A stretch of 64,000 nt of DNA, from contig JABMCL010000013.1 of the NCBI GenBank assembly GCA_018857735.1, positions 715,001 to 779,000 of the forward strand. Direction: 5' to 3'. This DNA is from Alviniconcha marisindica. Lineage: Eukaryota; Mollusca; Gastropoda; Provannidae. The position numbers and the translations under genes were made by a program. Shown here in pieces: positions 53,302-64,000 of the stretch (the stretch's first letter is position 1; each line of letters opens with the position of its first letter). The notes beneath the pieces are model-generated. The model was not told the DNA's origin, ran no database searches, and worked only from the letters and a program-made list of their open reading frames with translations.

Positions 53302-56300
53302 CTGCACACACACACACACACAAAAAGAACATTTCCATAAAGAGACACACTGTTTGATGTTTACACATTGTTACCCTGTCCCCATTCCTACTTTTCTTTG
53401 CAAGATGCTTAGAGATTTTAAGAATTTGCCCTGAGGAAATAACCATTATCATAAATTACTCAGAAAACTGTATAACAAACTCATTTTTAACCAGGCGTGG
53501 TAGTGATCAGTTTGTGGTACTACAATCTCAGTCTAATCTGAATGAAAGATTTAAAAACAGCTCTCCCTAAAAAGGTGGTGCCCAACTGACAATAGACAGG
53601 AAAGTACAGATGGGACAATAATAAGACATGGCAAAGAAGAGTTAGTGCCCAATTGTATAACGACATATGCCCATGAAGAGTTACTTCCCATCCATTTGGT
53701 GATACTTTCAAAAGAAAGCAGTCTCACTCTTAGTTATTTTTTGTTTTCTGTATGTTTTTTGTTTCTGACTTCAAGCAATGAGAACCAAAAGACTGACCAC
53801 AAAATAAATGATCAGGCTTGAAGTTAATACTGTGAAAGATATTCTGCAAACATGTAACCAGGACGGTCAGTTATTCCATGTCGCCCCTGCTGGCGTCAGA
53901 TGTCGTAACAGCAACTGGACTGTGTGTGTACTCCCATGCTCAGGTTTGGCTACAAACTGAAAATAGGATCCCGGCATATGGCAAAAGGAACACAGAGCAG
54001 GACTAGGAGGTGATAAACGCACAGCCACCCATACCCTGCCAGAAGCAAGGGGAAATTGCAGCTCCGCACTCACCCTCAGCAGAGCGCACACCAAACCTCT
54101 CCAACTCCCCGTCCAACTCTCCATTAAAAGGTGGCATTGGGGTGACTGGCTGTGGAGAGTCAGGTGGGGTGGGCACTCCTTCTCCATCCTCATCAACGCC
54201 ATTCTCCTCCTCCTCCGCACATTCCTCCGGCACCTCTTCTGCAAGCCCTTCCTCTTCATCCTCCTCCTCATCAGCAGGAACTGGGAAGGTGTTGCGCTGC
54301 TGCTTGTCCTCAACCGTGCAGTCATGGATGCCCACAATCAGGCTGTAGTCCATGATGTGTAGGCCTGACAGAAACTGTGCAAAAACAAGCAAGGTTACAC
54401 TGATGATGCAACATGACAGTCTCATACACCGTAATTATTCACTCCAATGCATTAGCAAACTAGCAGAATCAAAACAGCAGACAGAAATTTGTATGTCAAA
54501 CAGTGTATGCCATGAAACTACTGTGAACCACAGAGCACTTGACGGTATCAATCAGCATGCACACACACCCACTCATAGTGTTTTATTCCCAGCGTCCTGG
54601 GCAATCACAGCAACAATGACTCTGACATTGTACCTATACTGACAGTCCAAGCACCTTCTGCTTCAAGTTAGGGTCTGAGGTACAGATATATCACACACTG
54701 AAATGTCACAGGCATTTTTCTTCTTTCTGCTAAATGATCAGCTGAAAGATCAGACATTTTAGGCTGTTACTTGGACTGTGATTGAAGTCAAATGCTGAAG
54801 TACATCCCCACACAATGTGTAGGCTTACAGAAATAAGGAGACATTATTATGCTGAATGTATTCCACAACGCCATCGATTCTTTACTTGTGTGTGGTACAA
54901 GTAATAAAAAGTATATACTATGATTTAATATTGCTAGATAGGAAAACTGAAGTTTTACTTTGTGATGACTTTGTTATGATTTTTAAGATTATTTGTTGAC
55001 AATACGCAGTATTACACACACAAACACGCATGCACGCAAGCACACACACACACACTATTTAATGATATATCCATACAGCTAATAAGGACATACCCATAGT
55101 TAATTAGTACTATATACATCGAGAATTAGTTTTTGCCGGTTTCTGTTGTTGGATCATAGCTGTCCTGTTAAACTGTTAAAATACCTTGTGAAGGGATGAG
55201 TGAGCGAGAGGTACATTGTAATGATGGATGCATGTTTTTGAATAAATGCCCCACATGATGTGCCTGGCAGAAAAAAGAAAAAGAAGAAAAGAAAGAAATA
55301 ATGAGACAGATGAAGGTAAAGAAACAATGAAATAGATGAAGGTAAAGAAATAATGAGACAGATGAAGGTAAAGAAATAATGAGACAGATGAAAGTAAAGA
55401 AATAATGAGACAGAGGAAGGTAAAAATAATGAGACAGAGGAAGGCAATGAGTATACTTGTAGGTCACTCCAAACCTGACAATGTTTAAGCAAAACAACAA
55501 CAACAACAACAACAAAAACAGTGTTAAGATGACATCAGACACGGAGAAATACAATTTTCACACCAGTGAAAAAGATTACAGTCACAGGAATCTTGAATAC
55601 AGCACTATAAAGTTCACCTCAACATCCTTCTGTAGCATCTGCATGACCTTCTCTTTCTCCTCAGGACCTACATTGATGACAGCACCATCGTTGACAAAGT
55701 CATTGTCCTTGAAAGTGGGCAGCTCTTTGGCCTGTAACCAACACACCCAGCACTATCACCCCAGCATCAGAGAAGGACCAGAAATTAACACAATTTTGTT
55801 AAACTTATCTGCTTTGGTTATAAATGCACCACTGATCTCAATCATCACTGTACACACCTGGCAGAAGAAAAATAGTCAACAAAACACAAGTTTTCAGAGG
55901 TTGGAGGCTCTCTTACACAGTTAAATACAGCAACAGTCCTCATGTAGTGTGGTACAAGAAGAGCACAAACCAAGTCCTAAAACAACCAATGTCACCAAGT
56001 AAAAGAGATATGGTATGAACAAGTACGCTCATCATTACATCTATACTGCCAGGCAACCTAACCCTGACAATGATTAACATCCTTTCATGCTGAAATATTA
56101 GTAGGTTTTTACACCCAAATTGTTTCTCTTCTTTAACCCTTTCAGTTCTGTGCTCTATAAAATGCCAGCAAAGCATTCATGCTTTCCCCTACCTGCACCC
56201 ATGTAGAATGCAGGAAACAAATAGTGTTTCTTTAAACTCTGCTCCAAGGCTTTAAAGCATGTATACACAATTAGGAAGGGAAGTGATGCCAGTGGCTTTC

Positions 56301-59252
56301 CTTCTATAGTCTAGTGTACACATCTTACCAACATTTCAAGCGATTTTGATTTTTTATGTATATATATTTACTTTAAAAAAATGCTCCTTCAATATCATGG
56401 CACAGAGGCAGCATCTGACACTTCGGCAAGTCCACATATGTATTTGGCCTTTGGCTAATAGTAAATGAATGAGCACATCTTTTACAAGGTATGTACAGAT
56501 GTCATAGCTCCTGATGTCAGGATGCTCCTGATGTACACTGTCAGTAAATCTGTAAAACTTAATTGTTGCAGGTTGCGTACTCTAAAAGACATCAATTAGC
56601 TTGTGAATGGAACAACCCCAACACCACAGCCTTCAAGCTGAAACCTGCTAGGCTGGGAACTTAGGCTGTGCAGCTGCAGGGCTGAAACTGAAAAGGTTAA
56701 TGTTGATATTTTCCCCTTTTACTGAAACTAATACATCAAACTGAAGTTTTGATATGACACTGAACGAAGCTAAAGAAGTTCATATGCAAAACAATTGTAA
56801 GTATTATTGCATTTTGTTAGGCAATTCCAATTTTACATTGAAATTTGACCTTATTCCGTGTGCAAATTCTATACATTAAATGTGTAGCCCAATTTTAAGT
56901 CAATAAATAATGCAAAGTACACACAGACATCAAGAGCTGAGGGACTTACCCGCTCTTTTTCACTTGCTTGTCTGTCAACCGTGGAACCCTGAAAATAGCA
57001 ATGACATTATGAAACCTGAATGGCATCATGAAACTTGAGAGTCAACAGAAACACAAAACTAAACAGACTTTATGGCCAACCCAAACTGAGCAGAGACTGA
57101 TCATCTGTCAGTGAGCCTGAAGATTCTTTGTTCACAGAACGGGAGAGTGTAGTGTGGTGTACATAAATAAAATAAAAAAGGTTTTCACAACAAAGGGAGG
57201 AAAAAGAGAAAAAAAGAGGACACAAGCAGCTGAGTGGTTCAGGGTTCTGTACTAGGATCAATTTTGTTTACTTGGTAGTATGGTACTCTCAGCCTCTGCA
57301 ATTTTTGTTCACAACCGTGACAACCACAAGTCAATGACACTGTCACTGAGTTGTCCAAAAGTGCACCACAAGATCAGTTCAATACTATTTAGTCATGTAT
57401 TCAGGCATGTATTGAGGATGTTCTACTCTGGATGAATAACAACAAGCTCATGCTGAACACCAATAAAACAGAGGTTCAGAAGCTATCTTTTGAACAAACA
57501 TTAACTGAAACCTTGAATGTTTGCTATGGCCTTGGCCTTGACTACATCAGTCTAATATTTTCACTGGACACTGTGGCTTATGATCATCTATCATTAAAGT
57601 AAGTCTGGTTGCAAAAGAATAAGATTTTCAGAGGATACAGTAGAAACAGTCATATCTTGATTATGTAAGCAGAAACTGACCTTGAAGACAGCAACCCAAT
57701 CTTTTTTCTTTTTTTGGTGACACTCTGGCTTATGATGATGCATTACCATAACAAGTTTGGTTAAAATGGTTCAGCAGTTCACATGATACTGATCAGACAA
57801 AGATAACTGGAATTTTACCACTGTGACCGTGACCTTGAGCACAGCAATCCAGTATTTTCATTGGTCACTTTGGCTTACACTGATTTGCCATCAAGTAAGT
57901 TTGGTTGCATTAGAATCAGTAGTTCAGAAGATATTGTAGAAACAGACATATTTTGGTTATATATAAGCCCTCGCTGTGACCTTAATCTTGAAGATAGCAA
58001 CCCAATTAGCAATCCACAATGACGCACCACCATACCAAGTTTGCTTACAAAAGGTTGAACAGTTCAGAAAATATCTTCTGGGCAAAGACGGACACAAAGA
58101 CAGACAGGGTGATTCCAGTATACCCCTGTGACAAAGTTGGGAGTGTGTGTGTGTGTGGGGGTGGGGGGAGGGGTGGGTGGGTGTCAGAATAATAAACATT
58201 GCACAGGTAAATTGCACCTGGGACCAGCTGACCTGCTCCTTGTCCTATTGGCACACAGCCCTCTCAGCTTCACAATCAGGTGTGAGACAGCAGTCTCCCT
58301 TCGCAGCAATATTTACTGCATGAGGTAAGTTGCATCACAAAAAGATCACATAGCTCTGGCAACAGGGTGGATGCAGAAACACTGCTGCTCCATTCCAAGA
58401 TAACACAATTCTGAAAGCACCCAAGAGTGAGATATGCTGAAATGATTCTTCAGAGAACAGCTGTTTTATAGTGGATATCAGTAAAAAGCACGTTCTTGTA
58501 CATATGTGTGTGTGAGTGTCTGCACGCCTATGCTTTTTGTCCTGAAATTAAAGCTGTTCATCTAAAATACTTGGGTTGACAGACATATTCAGCTTGTTGA
58601 GCCATTTCCTACATCTGGGATATGAAGGGCACTCTGCAAAAGTGCAATTCAGGCTCCTGTACTTTGTTCCTAAAGGCACTCACTGATAATGGAGTACAGA
58701 GCCAATGCTAGCCTGGGAGGATTGGCCCCATGTCCTGTTTGAAGCTGACCAAAAAACAAAAACAAAAAGCAGCTGTAACTCTATTCATCCTCCTCCTACT
58801 GTTCAGTCCTGCCACTTCTGGGCTTGAAATTTAGTTTGTTTCTGAATCTCTCCACATACTAAAAGCTAAATCTGTATGCATTTAACAAGATTTCCATTGT
58901 CACCATGTAACTGTAAGTAATACTAACAGAAATTCAGACTTAACATCCAAACCACTGCTTAAAATACTGCTCCCTGTCAAAACAGATTGTTCCCATGTGT
59001 CCATGCATGGAACAATATTGATCTTCATTGGACCAGGAGTGAAAGCTGAAGCCAGATCCCCCATGAAGCCCATATCTGTAACCCAAGCCACCTACTCTCA
59101 GACTCTAAAACACACATTAGCTGCAAAGAGCAACTGCTGAAGCTGAAGAACAAGGAAAAGGCTGGCTGAGCCAACTTGGGTGCCACACAGACCCTCTGTG
59201 CATGTGTATACCATGCTCAGGCATGGATGTGTGACTGTGTGTGTGTGTGTGG

Positions 59253-59283
<31 letters not shown>

Positions 59284-62200
59284 TGTATGAAGGAAGAGCT
59301 GTATCGAATCAGCACTTATTCAATGCTCCATTGCAATTCACAGTCCTTCATAAACAGTCTCTGGACAGTATGCACAATGTGGTTATGGTTGGTGGCACTG
59401 AAACCAAGCTCTGATACAGAAAGTAGCATAATTTACATACAGATATACGAACCATTTTACCATCATCAACCATCTCATCACCATTACTTCAACCATCTCT
59501 CCATATGTCATGTATACAGTTCTTCCAACACTTATCAAGAAAATGAACAAAGAGAACCCTGAAACACTAACTCTGAACAAATTCACATTACGCAAACAGC
59601 CAGACTTCCCAGCTGTTTCACAGATGAGTGTGGCTTGGCACTGTGAACCCCATGAATTGTGCATCTTGTAAGAACAAGAAGATTAAATAAAATATTATAT
59701 GCTAGCCAAAGCCCATGTGCACTGACTGACATTTCCTGAATAATCACTGATGCAAACTTGAAACTCAAATATGTTAATTAACTGACTGCTTTTATATAAT
59801 GCTGTTCTCTGCTCTTGAGCAAACTCACTGTGCTCTTGTTGCATACAATACAATACAACTTTATTGTCTCTATGTAGAGAAATTTGCTTTCTGATTGAGT
59901 GCCTGTAGCCTTTTATAACACAGTTTGACTATCCGCCAAAGTGGAGTACTTACAGTGCTATTTGGTTGTCACATGGCTGGTGCCATGTGAAACTGTTGCC
60001 ATCTTGGCACATTCTGTGCACACAATACAACCATGCACCAGTTTACAGTGTCACTTCATTCAAAGCCACATACATAGGGTGCATGCGTGTTTAACTGTAA
60101 TCTGCCACCTGCACTTTTGGCAGAATGGCTGGGGCCATTTACATGCTACTGCGGTAACATGGGGGTGGAACGGACAATGAAACAAGGAGTCTGTAAACAA
60201 AAAGTTGACCATGGAGAAGAGAATTCTCCTGCTGCTCCTGTCAGGACTTGAACCCATGACCTTTCATTCAGGAATTTGCTTTATACAAATCTAAAGGGAA
60301 TGACTGTTCATACCATACCTTGAGATCATATTTCTTGTGAATGGTGAGTCTGGGGCTGAAGACATTCCTCATGACCACCATGTAGGTCTCTGCATCATTG
60401 ACTGTCAGTCTGTACATGCCTAGGTATTGTGGCAGTAATGTCTGAGCATGACACTCCACTACATACTGTGGAACAAAACACAGGCAAAGGAAGTCAGTGT
60501 CAGGCATGTCCATAATCATAACCTAAGCCTGTAATATACCCCCCCCCCCCCAACTACATCATTAGGGGAAAGGGGGGCGGGGACATAAAAACAAAACCGA
60601 CTCCAGTCTAACAAATCAAACTCACAAACCTCACTCAGACCTAGCCCTACACAACATTCCCTGATCAAGTCTCAGTTCAGATTACACATGATGCCAGTAA
60701 AGAAGTACAATTTCCATGGGCCAGTAGTAGCCTGGACGCTAGTTTTACATTTTACGATGTCCAGACAGCCTTTTTATTCCAACAGTGATCCAAAAGACAT
60801 GAAGAGAAAAAGAAAGATTCTCAGATGGTAATAAGCATCTTAAGCTGTCTCAGAACATTTCCCTTTTCCCCTCTCCACACACCCAAAGTTGAGGGAGCAT
60901 ATGTGCGACAAATAATGTTTTAAGTTAGACAAAAGAAAGATTTAATGGGGATACAAATTACAAAGTGTCCCCAAGATAAAATTTTTGTTAAAGAAGCTAC
61001 ATCCCCTACTACTACTATTCTCTCTCTCCTCACACACACACACACTCTCACTCACATGCATACACATGGGGAACTAACAAACTAGTAGAATCCAGTGTGT
61101 ATTTCTCCACCCATAGCACTTTGGTATAGCTCGATTTAAACTTTAAATTACTGTTATAAATAGTAGTCATGCTTGATTCCTAATCTTATACAAGGGTGTA
61201 CACTTTGTAACAATGACACAGTGTTTTATACAATTTGAGGAAGAGCAAATGGTAAACCTGAGACCCCCAGAGTTGTGTTCATGCAACCAGATACATAGCT
61301 GAGGTGTTGCATAAACAGTGTGCAAAAAACACATGTATGTAATCAAGAAGTTTACTATAGTCGACAAAGTGTGCATTCCAGTATCTTAAACTAGTGAAAG
61401 CTGTTTTGGCTGAACAGGCTGAAAGAGTGTCCATTTCAACTGACCTGATGATACTGTTTGAGTATGTGATGCATCATCTCCACCTCCTCGGACACAAGTG
61501 TTTTGATGAAGTAGCGCTTATCCCGTGACAAAAACAACCTAGCCCCACTCTTTCCTGCTGAGTCTGTTGACATTATGTGTTTTGTCAGAGAGACCTGAAA
61601 ATGAAGCATACATAAGAACCAGTAAGACATGTTTTAAAGGCTATTACTACGTACATATATATATTTACAGTAGAATTTACTAGAAACAACATATCCAAGC
61701 AAAAATGCAGATGCAATATTGTACATCATCACATTAAAAATATGAACAGTTTTATGAGTTCTTAAACATAACACTGACAGATCCCAACTTTTTTCCAAGC
61801 TGATATTGCTATAAAACTAAAACACTTAACATTACGTAAGCAAATCCAGTTTGTATAAGTTTCAACATTAATCCTGCCCTGGTTATCACATGTTTGCAAT
61901 CTCATTATTGTACTGTTAGTAAACCAGGAACCTGAACAGATGACACTTTTTGAAGTACTGCATGTTGCCTGACGCCACACTACTGACCACCGATAGCTGG
62001 GTATGCACGTTACTCCAATCCATTTTTTGCCAGTTCTCCTTCTTGTGCACCTATCCATGTATAATATAATTTGGTATCTTAGATTTTCTATATGTGTGGC
62101 TTAGATGCTGGATCAAGCAAAATCAGGAGCCAGTGCCTCACTCTCCTACCTTGACTAGATCTATTTCTATAAAAGTCACTTGCATGTTGGCATGGCTTTC

Positions 62201-63084
62201 TCTGTGTGGTAGTAAATCCATGTTTTGACTTGATTTAAACAATTCTATGTTGGTCAGTGCTTTGTAGAGCAATATTTTGTCTGACTTTATTGATGTATTT
62301 ATCTGAGTATGCTGGAAAATAAAATCTGAGTGCTGTACGCCTGAATCAGCTGTGGTTCCCTCCCCCGCCTGTAGCACTCCCACCACTCTTTTTATTCTTT
62401 CATGGTGCTTTACAAATTCCATCCACAAAAACCATACAGCTTATTAAGGATGGACAACTACCACTCTGCGTTCCATCACAATTATACATATATAAAAAAA
62501 AACTCATCATAGCACACACAATATGAATATAGAAAAGCTTACCATATACTGTGTATCATCTATACCAAATCTATCCCTCAAGTTCTTGAACACAAGTGGG
62601 CAGTATTCTTTCACTTTGAAATGGCTTGGCATGCTGTCTCTGAAAGAAGAACAGGAAGCAGTTCACAAAATAAGAGAACACTACTAACAACAGAAATAAA
62701 CAGCTGCTACTGTGTACCAATGGGGGGGGGGGGGGGGGGGTTAACAAGGCAAAGAATGAAAGAAGGTGGAGCCTACTGCTGGTTTGGCAACTTCACAATG
62801 AACAATGAAGGCATCATGGAATTGGGAGTCAGCTAGCTGTTGGGAGAGATCATTCCATTTCCACTGTCTCATAGTTCCAGTTGAAAATGTAGATGGATTT
62901 TTTTTTTTATACAACTATGACAGGTACAACCAGGCACTGAACAGCAGTTCAACATGAACAGCATCACGAGTTCCAGGTGGACTTACTTGTTGAACATGTG
63001 GTTGTCAACCTTGATTTTGCTGTAGGACTTGAAGTCATCAGGCATCAACATCACATGCATGTTCACCCTGTTCAGTTCATTGAC
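53117..63084 (-). CDS. PIP4K2: Phosphatidylinositol-5-phosphate 4-kinase (type II PIP kinase), 5'-partial, 8 exons
   Basis: Joined exons: 63084-62987, 62639-62543, 61594-61445, 60465-60319, 56988-56950, 55731-55618, 54374-54074 and 53301-53117. They total 1131 nt, in phase throughout, with AG/GT junctions. The product phosphorylates PI5P to PI(4,5)P2. Motifs in order: [37 protein letters not shown], the ATP-binding lysine in [46 protein letters not shown] (catalytic aspartate) and [11 protein letters not shown]. The Ala in GAGAEIS separates PI4-kinases from PI5-kinases (Ala381 in human beta). Human paralogues are about 406 aa. The ~377 codons here lack only the first exon, which lies beyond 64000. 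An acidic insert with TPPDSP sits where vertebrate enzymes have their acidic loop. Confidence 0.96.
54074..54374 (-). CDS. PIP4K2: PIP4K2 exon 8: catalytic loop and acidic insert
   Basis: Acceptor TTGCACAG, then [18 protein letters not shown], the conserved catalytic-loop segment. About 55 residues rich in Glu and Asp follow, including [15 protein letters not shown] and [10 protein letters not shown], before ERFGVRSAE and donor GTGAGT (one-base overhang). TPPDSP is also present in the vertebrate acidic loops. Confidence 0.95.
55296..55448. repeat. 26-bp minisatellite in PIP4K2 intron 7
   Basis: Units of AATGAGACAGATGAAGGTAA + AGAAAT, about 6 copies, 320 bp upstream (plus-strand sense) of exon 7. 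Confidence 0.88.
55618..55731 (-). CDS. PIP4K2: PIP4K2 exon 7
   Basis: A 114-nt phase-0 exon encoding [20 protein letters not shown], then [18 protein letters not shown]. Acceptor TTACAG, donor GTGAAC. It is the counterpart of KELPTLKDNDFINEGQKIYI and LEKLKKDVE in human PIP4K2A. Confidence 0.94.
56133..56700. mobile_element. piggyBac-type non-autonomous element in PIP4K2 intron
   Basis: TTAA-CCCTTTCAGTT at the left and AACTGAAAAGG-TTAA at the right, TIR 10 of 11 matches, TTAA at both ends. Interior about 560 bp with no ORF. It lies between coding exons 6 and 7 of the kinase. Confidence 0.65.
56950..56988 (-). CDS. PIP4K2: PIP4K2 exon 6: 13-codon microexon
   Basis: A 39-nt phase-0 exon flanked by TTTTCAG and GTAAGT, encoding [13 protein letters not shown]. 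It bridges KYDLK and [12 protein letters not shown] exactly as in human PIP4K2 (GSTVAREASDKEK). It is too short for ORF callers and is called from homology and splice sites. Confidence 0.94.
57480..58130. repeat. Uninterrupted copy of the 'TGACCTTGACCTT' repeat in PIP4K2 intron
   Basis: Same modules as 22975-25640: TTTCACTGGACACT, GGCTTATGATGATGCA, AAGTTTGGTT, TTCAGAAGATAT, GTGACCTTAATCTTGAAGAT, and a terminal GACAGACAGGGTGATTCCAG. It gives the pre-insertion sequence for the 23266-25157 element. Confidence 0.7.
59896..60270 (-). mobile_element. SINE family B copy, head-truncated, in PIP4K2 intron
   Basis: Shares GGCTGGTG, AGCCACATAC, GCCACCTGCACTTTTGGCAG, ACATGCTACTGCGGTAACA and GTTGACC-GGAGAAGA with 14317-14640. 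It keeps the CTTGAACCCATGACC (B box) end but not the A-box head. An extra ~60 bp lies inside. CpG has decayed to TG/CA, as expected in this half of the window. Confidence 0.65.
60319..60465 (-). CDS. PIP4K2: PIP4K2 exon 5: hinge and nucleotide-specificity motif
   Basis: A 147-nt phase-0 exon, acceptor CCACAG, donor GTATGG. It encodes [20 protein letters not shown], then [20 protein letters not shown] and TIHKKYDLK. The MRNVF motif aligns with the TRNVF motif of human PIP4K2B. The Met codon is at 60372-60370. Confidence 0.95.
61445..61594 (-). CDS. PIP4K2: PIP4K2 exon 4: glycine-rich loop and ATP-binding lysine
   Basis: A 150-nt phase-0 exon, acceptor TTTCAG, donor GTCAGT. It encodes [20 protein letters not shown], then [20 protein letters not shown] and [10 protein letters not shown]. 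The [12 protein letters not shown] loop and the Lys of FIKT match the nucleotide-binding strands of the family. Confidence 0.94.
62543..62639 (-). CDS. PIP4K2: PIP4K2 exon 3
   Basis: A 97-nt exon, acceptor TTTCAG, donor GTAAGC. The first base completes Lys, then [20 protein letters not shown] and [12 protein letters not shown] follow, one of the most conserved stretches of the type II PIP kinase fold and dimer interface. Confidence 0.95.
62987..63084 (-). CDS. PIP4K2: PIP4K2 exon 2: N-lobe start
   Basis: Acceptor TTTCAG, then [20 protein letters not shown] and [12 protein letters not shown], ending in a two-base overhang before GTAAGT. It corresponds to human residues from about 37 onward. 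No upstream exon with the expected N-terminus is seen in 63085-64000. Confidence 0.94.
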
Positions 63085-63733
63085 CTGAAACAGTTCAACA
63101 TTACTTTCTGACTGATAATGTTGCAACGACACTATGAAACACACCTTATCTTACTTTGTTCACCAACCTGAAACAGTTCAACGTCAGGCTCAGATTGTTA
63201 CTGTTGGAAAACCATGATCACACACATGCTCAACTCAATTCCACAAAGACTGAAAAGAAAAGGAATGCATTACTTTCCCACTTTTGCCAAAAAAACCATC
63301 TAAAAAACACATACATTCCAATCAGCTGTTTTTCAAGAGAAGACAAACAAAAGCAAGGCACCAACTGACCAAGAGACACTAACTGCAGTTTTATCAAAAT
63401 AATAATAATATGCGTCAAAGAGTCGGAGAATTACAGAAAACAACAACACAAAACTGTTTGTTTCGTTTTGTTGTTCCATTCATACTTTCTGGGTGTTCAA
63501 ATTAGTGCCATCTTCTTGAGGTACAAGTTGAGTGATGTATCCCCATCTATGAAGTAACTGCCCAAGCTGAGTGAGTGATCTAATTATTAATCTACATGGA
63601 TGTATCTAACAAACAAACAAACGAAACAGAATTTACACTCTACATGGCTTTGTCGATAAAGTATAAATGATGGTTTCTCTTTTTGTAGCACTAAAATTAG
63701 GCCAAACACCCTAAAACTTGTATTTTTTTTAAT

Positions 63734-63777
<44 letters not shown>

Positions 63778-64000
63778 AAACAACAACAACAACAACAAAC
63801 AATAACCGAAAACTCAATACAATTGAAGTACAAATTACAATCATCGAAAGTTCAAAATGAAAGATTCCCCTGAAGTTGAAACAGTATGACATTTTATTGC
63901 CATGGGCTGAATCATGATCTAATAAATGTTGCCATGAACATAATTATTACCTAATGACAACAGATTGTTTTACCAGGTCACATTTTTATGACAGCCAAAA

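Noticed and set aside
63085..64000. First coding exon of PIP4K2
   Set aside because: No minus-strand peptide resembling the family N-terminus (FRASEPxLSVxMWG) with a donor was found, so it must lie beyond the window.

Overview
This is a eukaryotic, intron-rich, repeat-dense window. It is most likely invertebrate, and I would guess a mollusc, perhaps a marine gastropod. The guess rests on small exons in long introns, long (GT)n, (GA)n and poly-G tracts, tRNA-derived SINEs, LINE 3' ends with ATT-type tails, MITEs, and diffuse repeats carrying ATGACCTTGACCTT-like modules. The species cannot be read from the sequence. There is no bacterial operon, CRISPR array, rRNA or functional tRNA gene. Most open frames are low-complexity shadows of microsatellites.

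Two real genes are visible, both on the minus strand. (1) A Polycomb-group RING finger gene of the BMI1/PCGF2 (Drosophila Psc) class runs from the ATG at 20828 to a stop at 10869. Its eight coding exons join in phase with consensus splice sites to give 664 residues: an N-terminal C3HC4 RING, a RAWUL-type region, and an unusually long basic Ser/Pro-rich tail in one 1.36-kb exon. (2) A phosphatidylinositol-5-phosphate 4-kinase (PIP4K2) occupies 63084 to 53117. Its eight coding exons are in phase and cover everything except the first exon, which must lie beyond the right edge.

Layout. 1-9.3 kb: microsatellites, poly-G, a tandem SINE pair and a 34-bp minisatellite. 9.7-10.9 kb: a degenerate repeat array that includes the end of the PCGF coding sequence. 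10.9-20.8 kb: the PCGF gene. Its introns hold a duplicated splice-acceptor array, a chimeric THAP/P2X7-like fragment built around a palindrome, a 1-kb polypurine array and a 27-bp minisatellite abutting the first donor. 21-47 kb: gene desert with a 1.9-kb TIR element, a broken LINE reverse transcriptase, two foldback elements, MITEs, SINEs and long GT tracts. 47.6-64 kb: a visibly CpG-poor, repeat-poor domain holding PIP4K2 and what may be a long 3' UTR.

The two genes belong to unrelated processes: chromatin repression (PRC1) and phosphoinositide metabolism. No functional link between them is implied. The main novelty lies in how repeats interact with the genes: tandem amplification of coding and splice-site sequence in PCGF, TSD-bounded insertions that can be read base by base, and the Met substitution in the nucleotide-specificity motif of PIP4K2.
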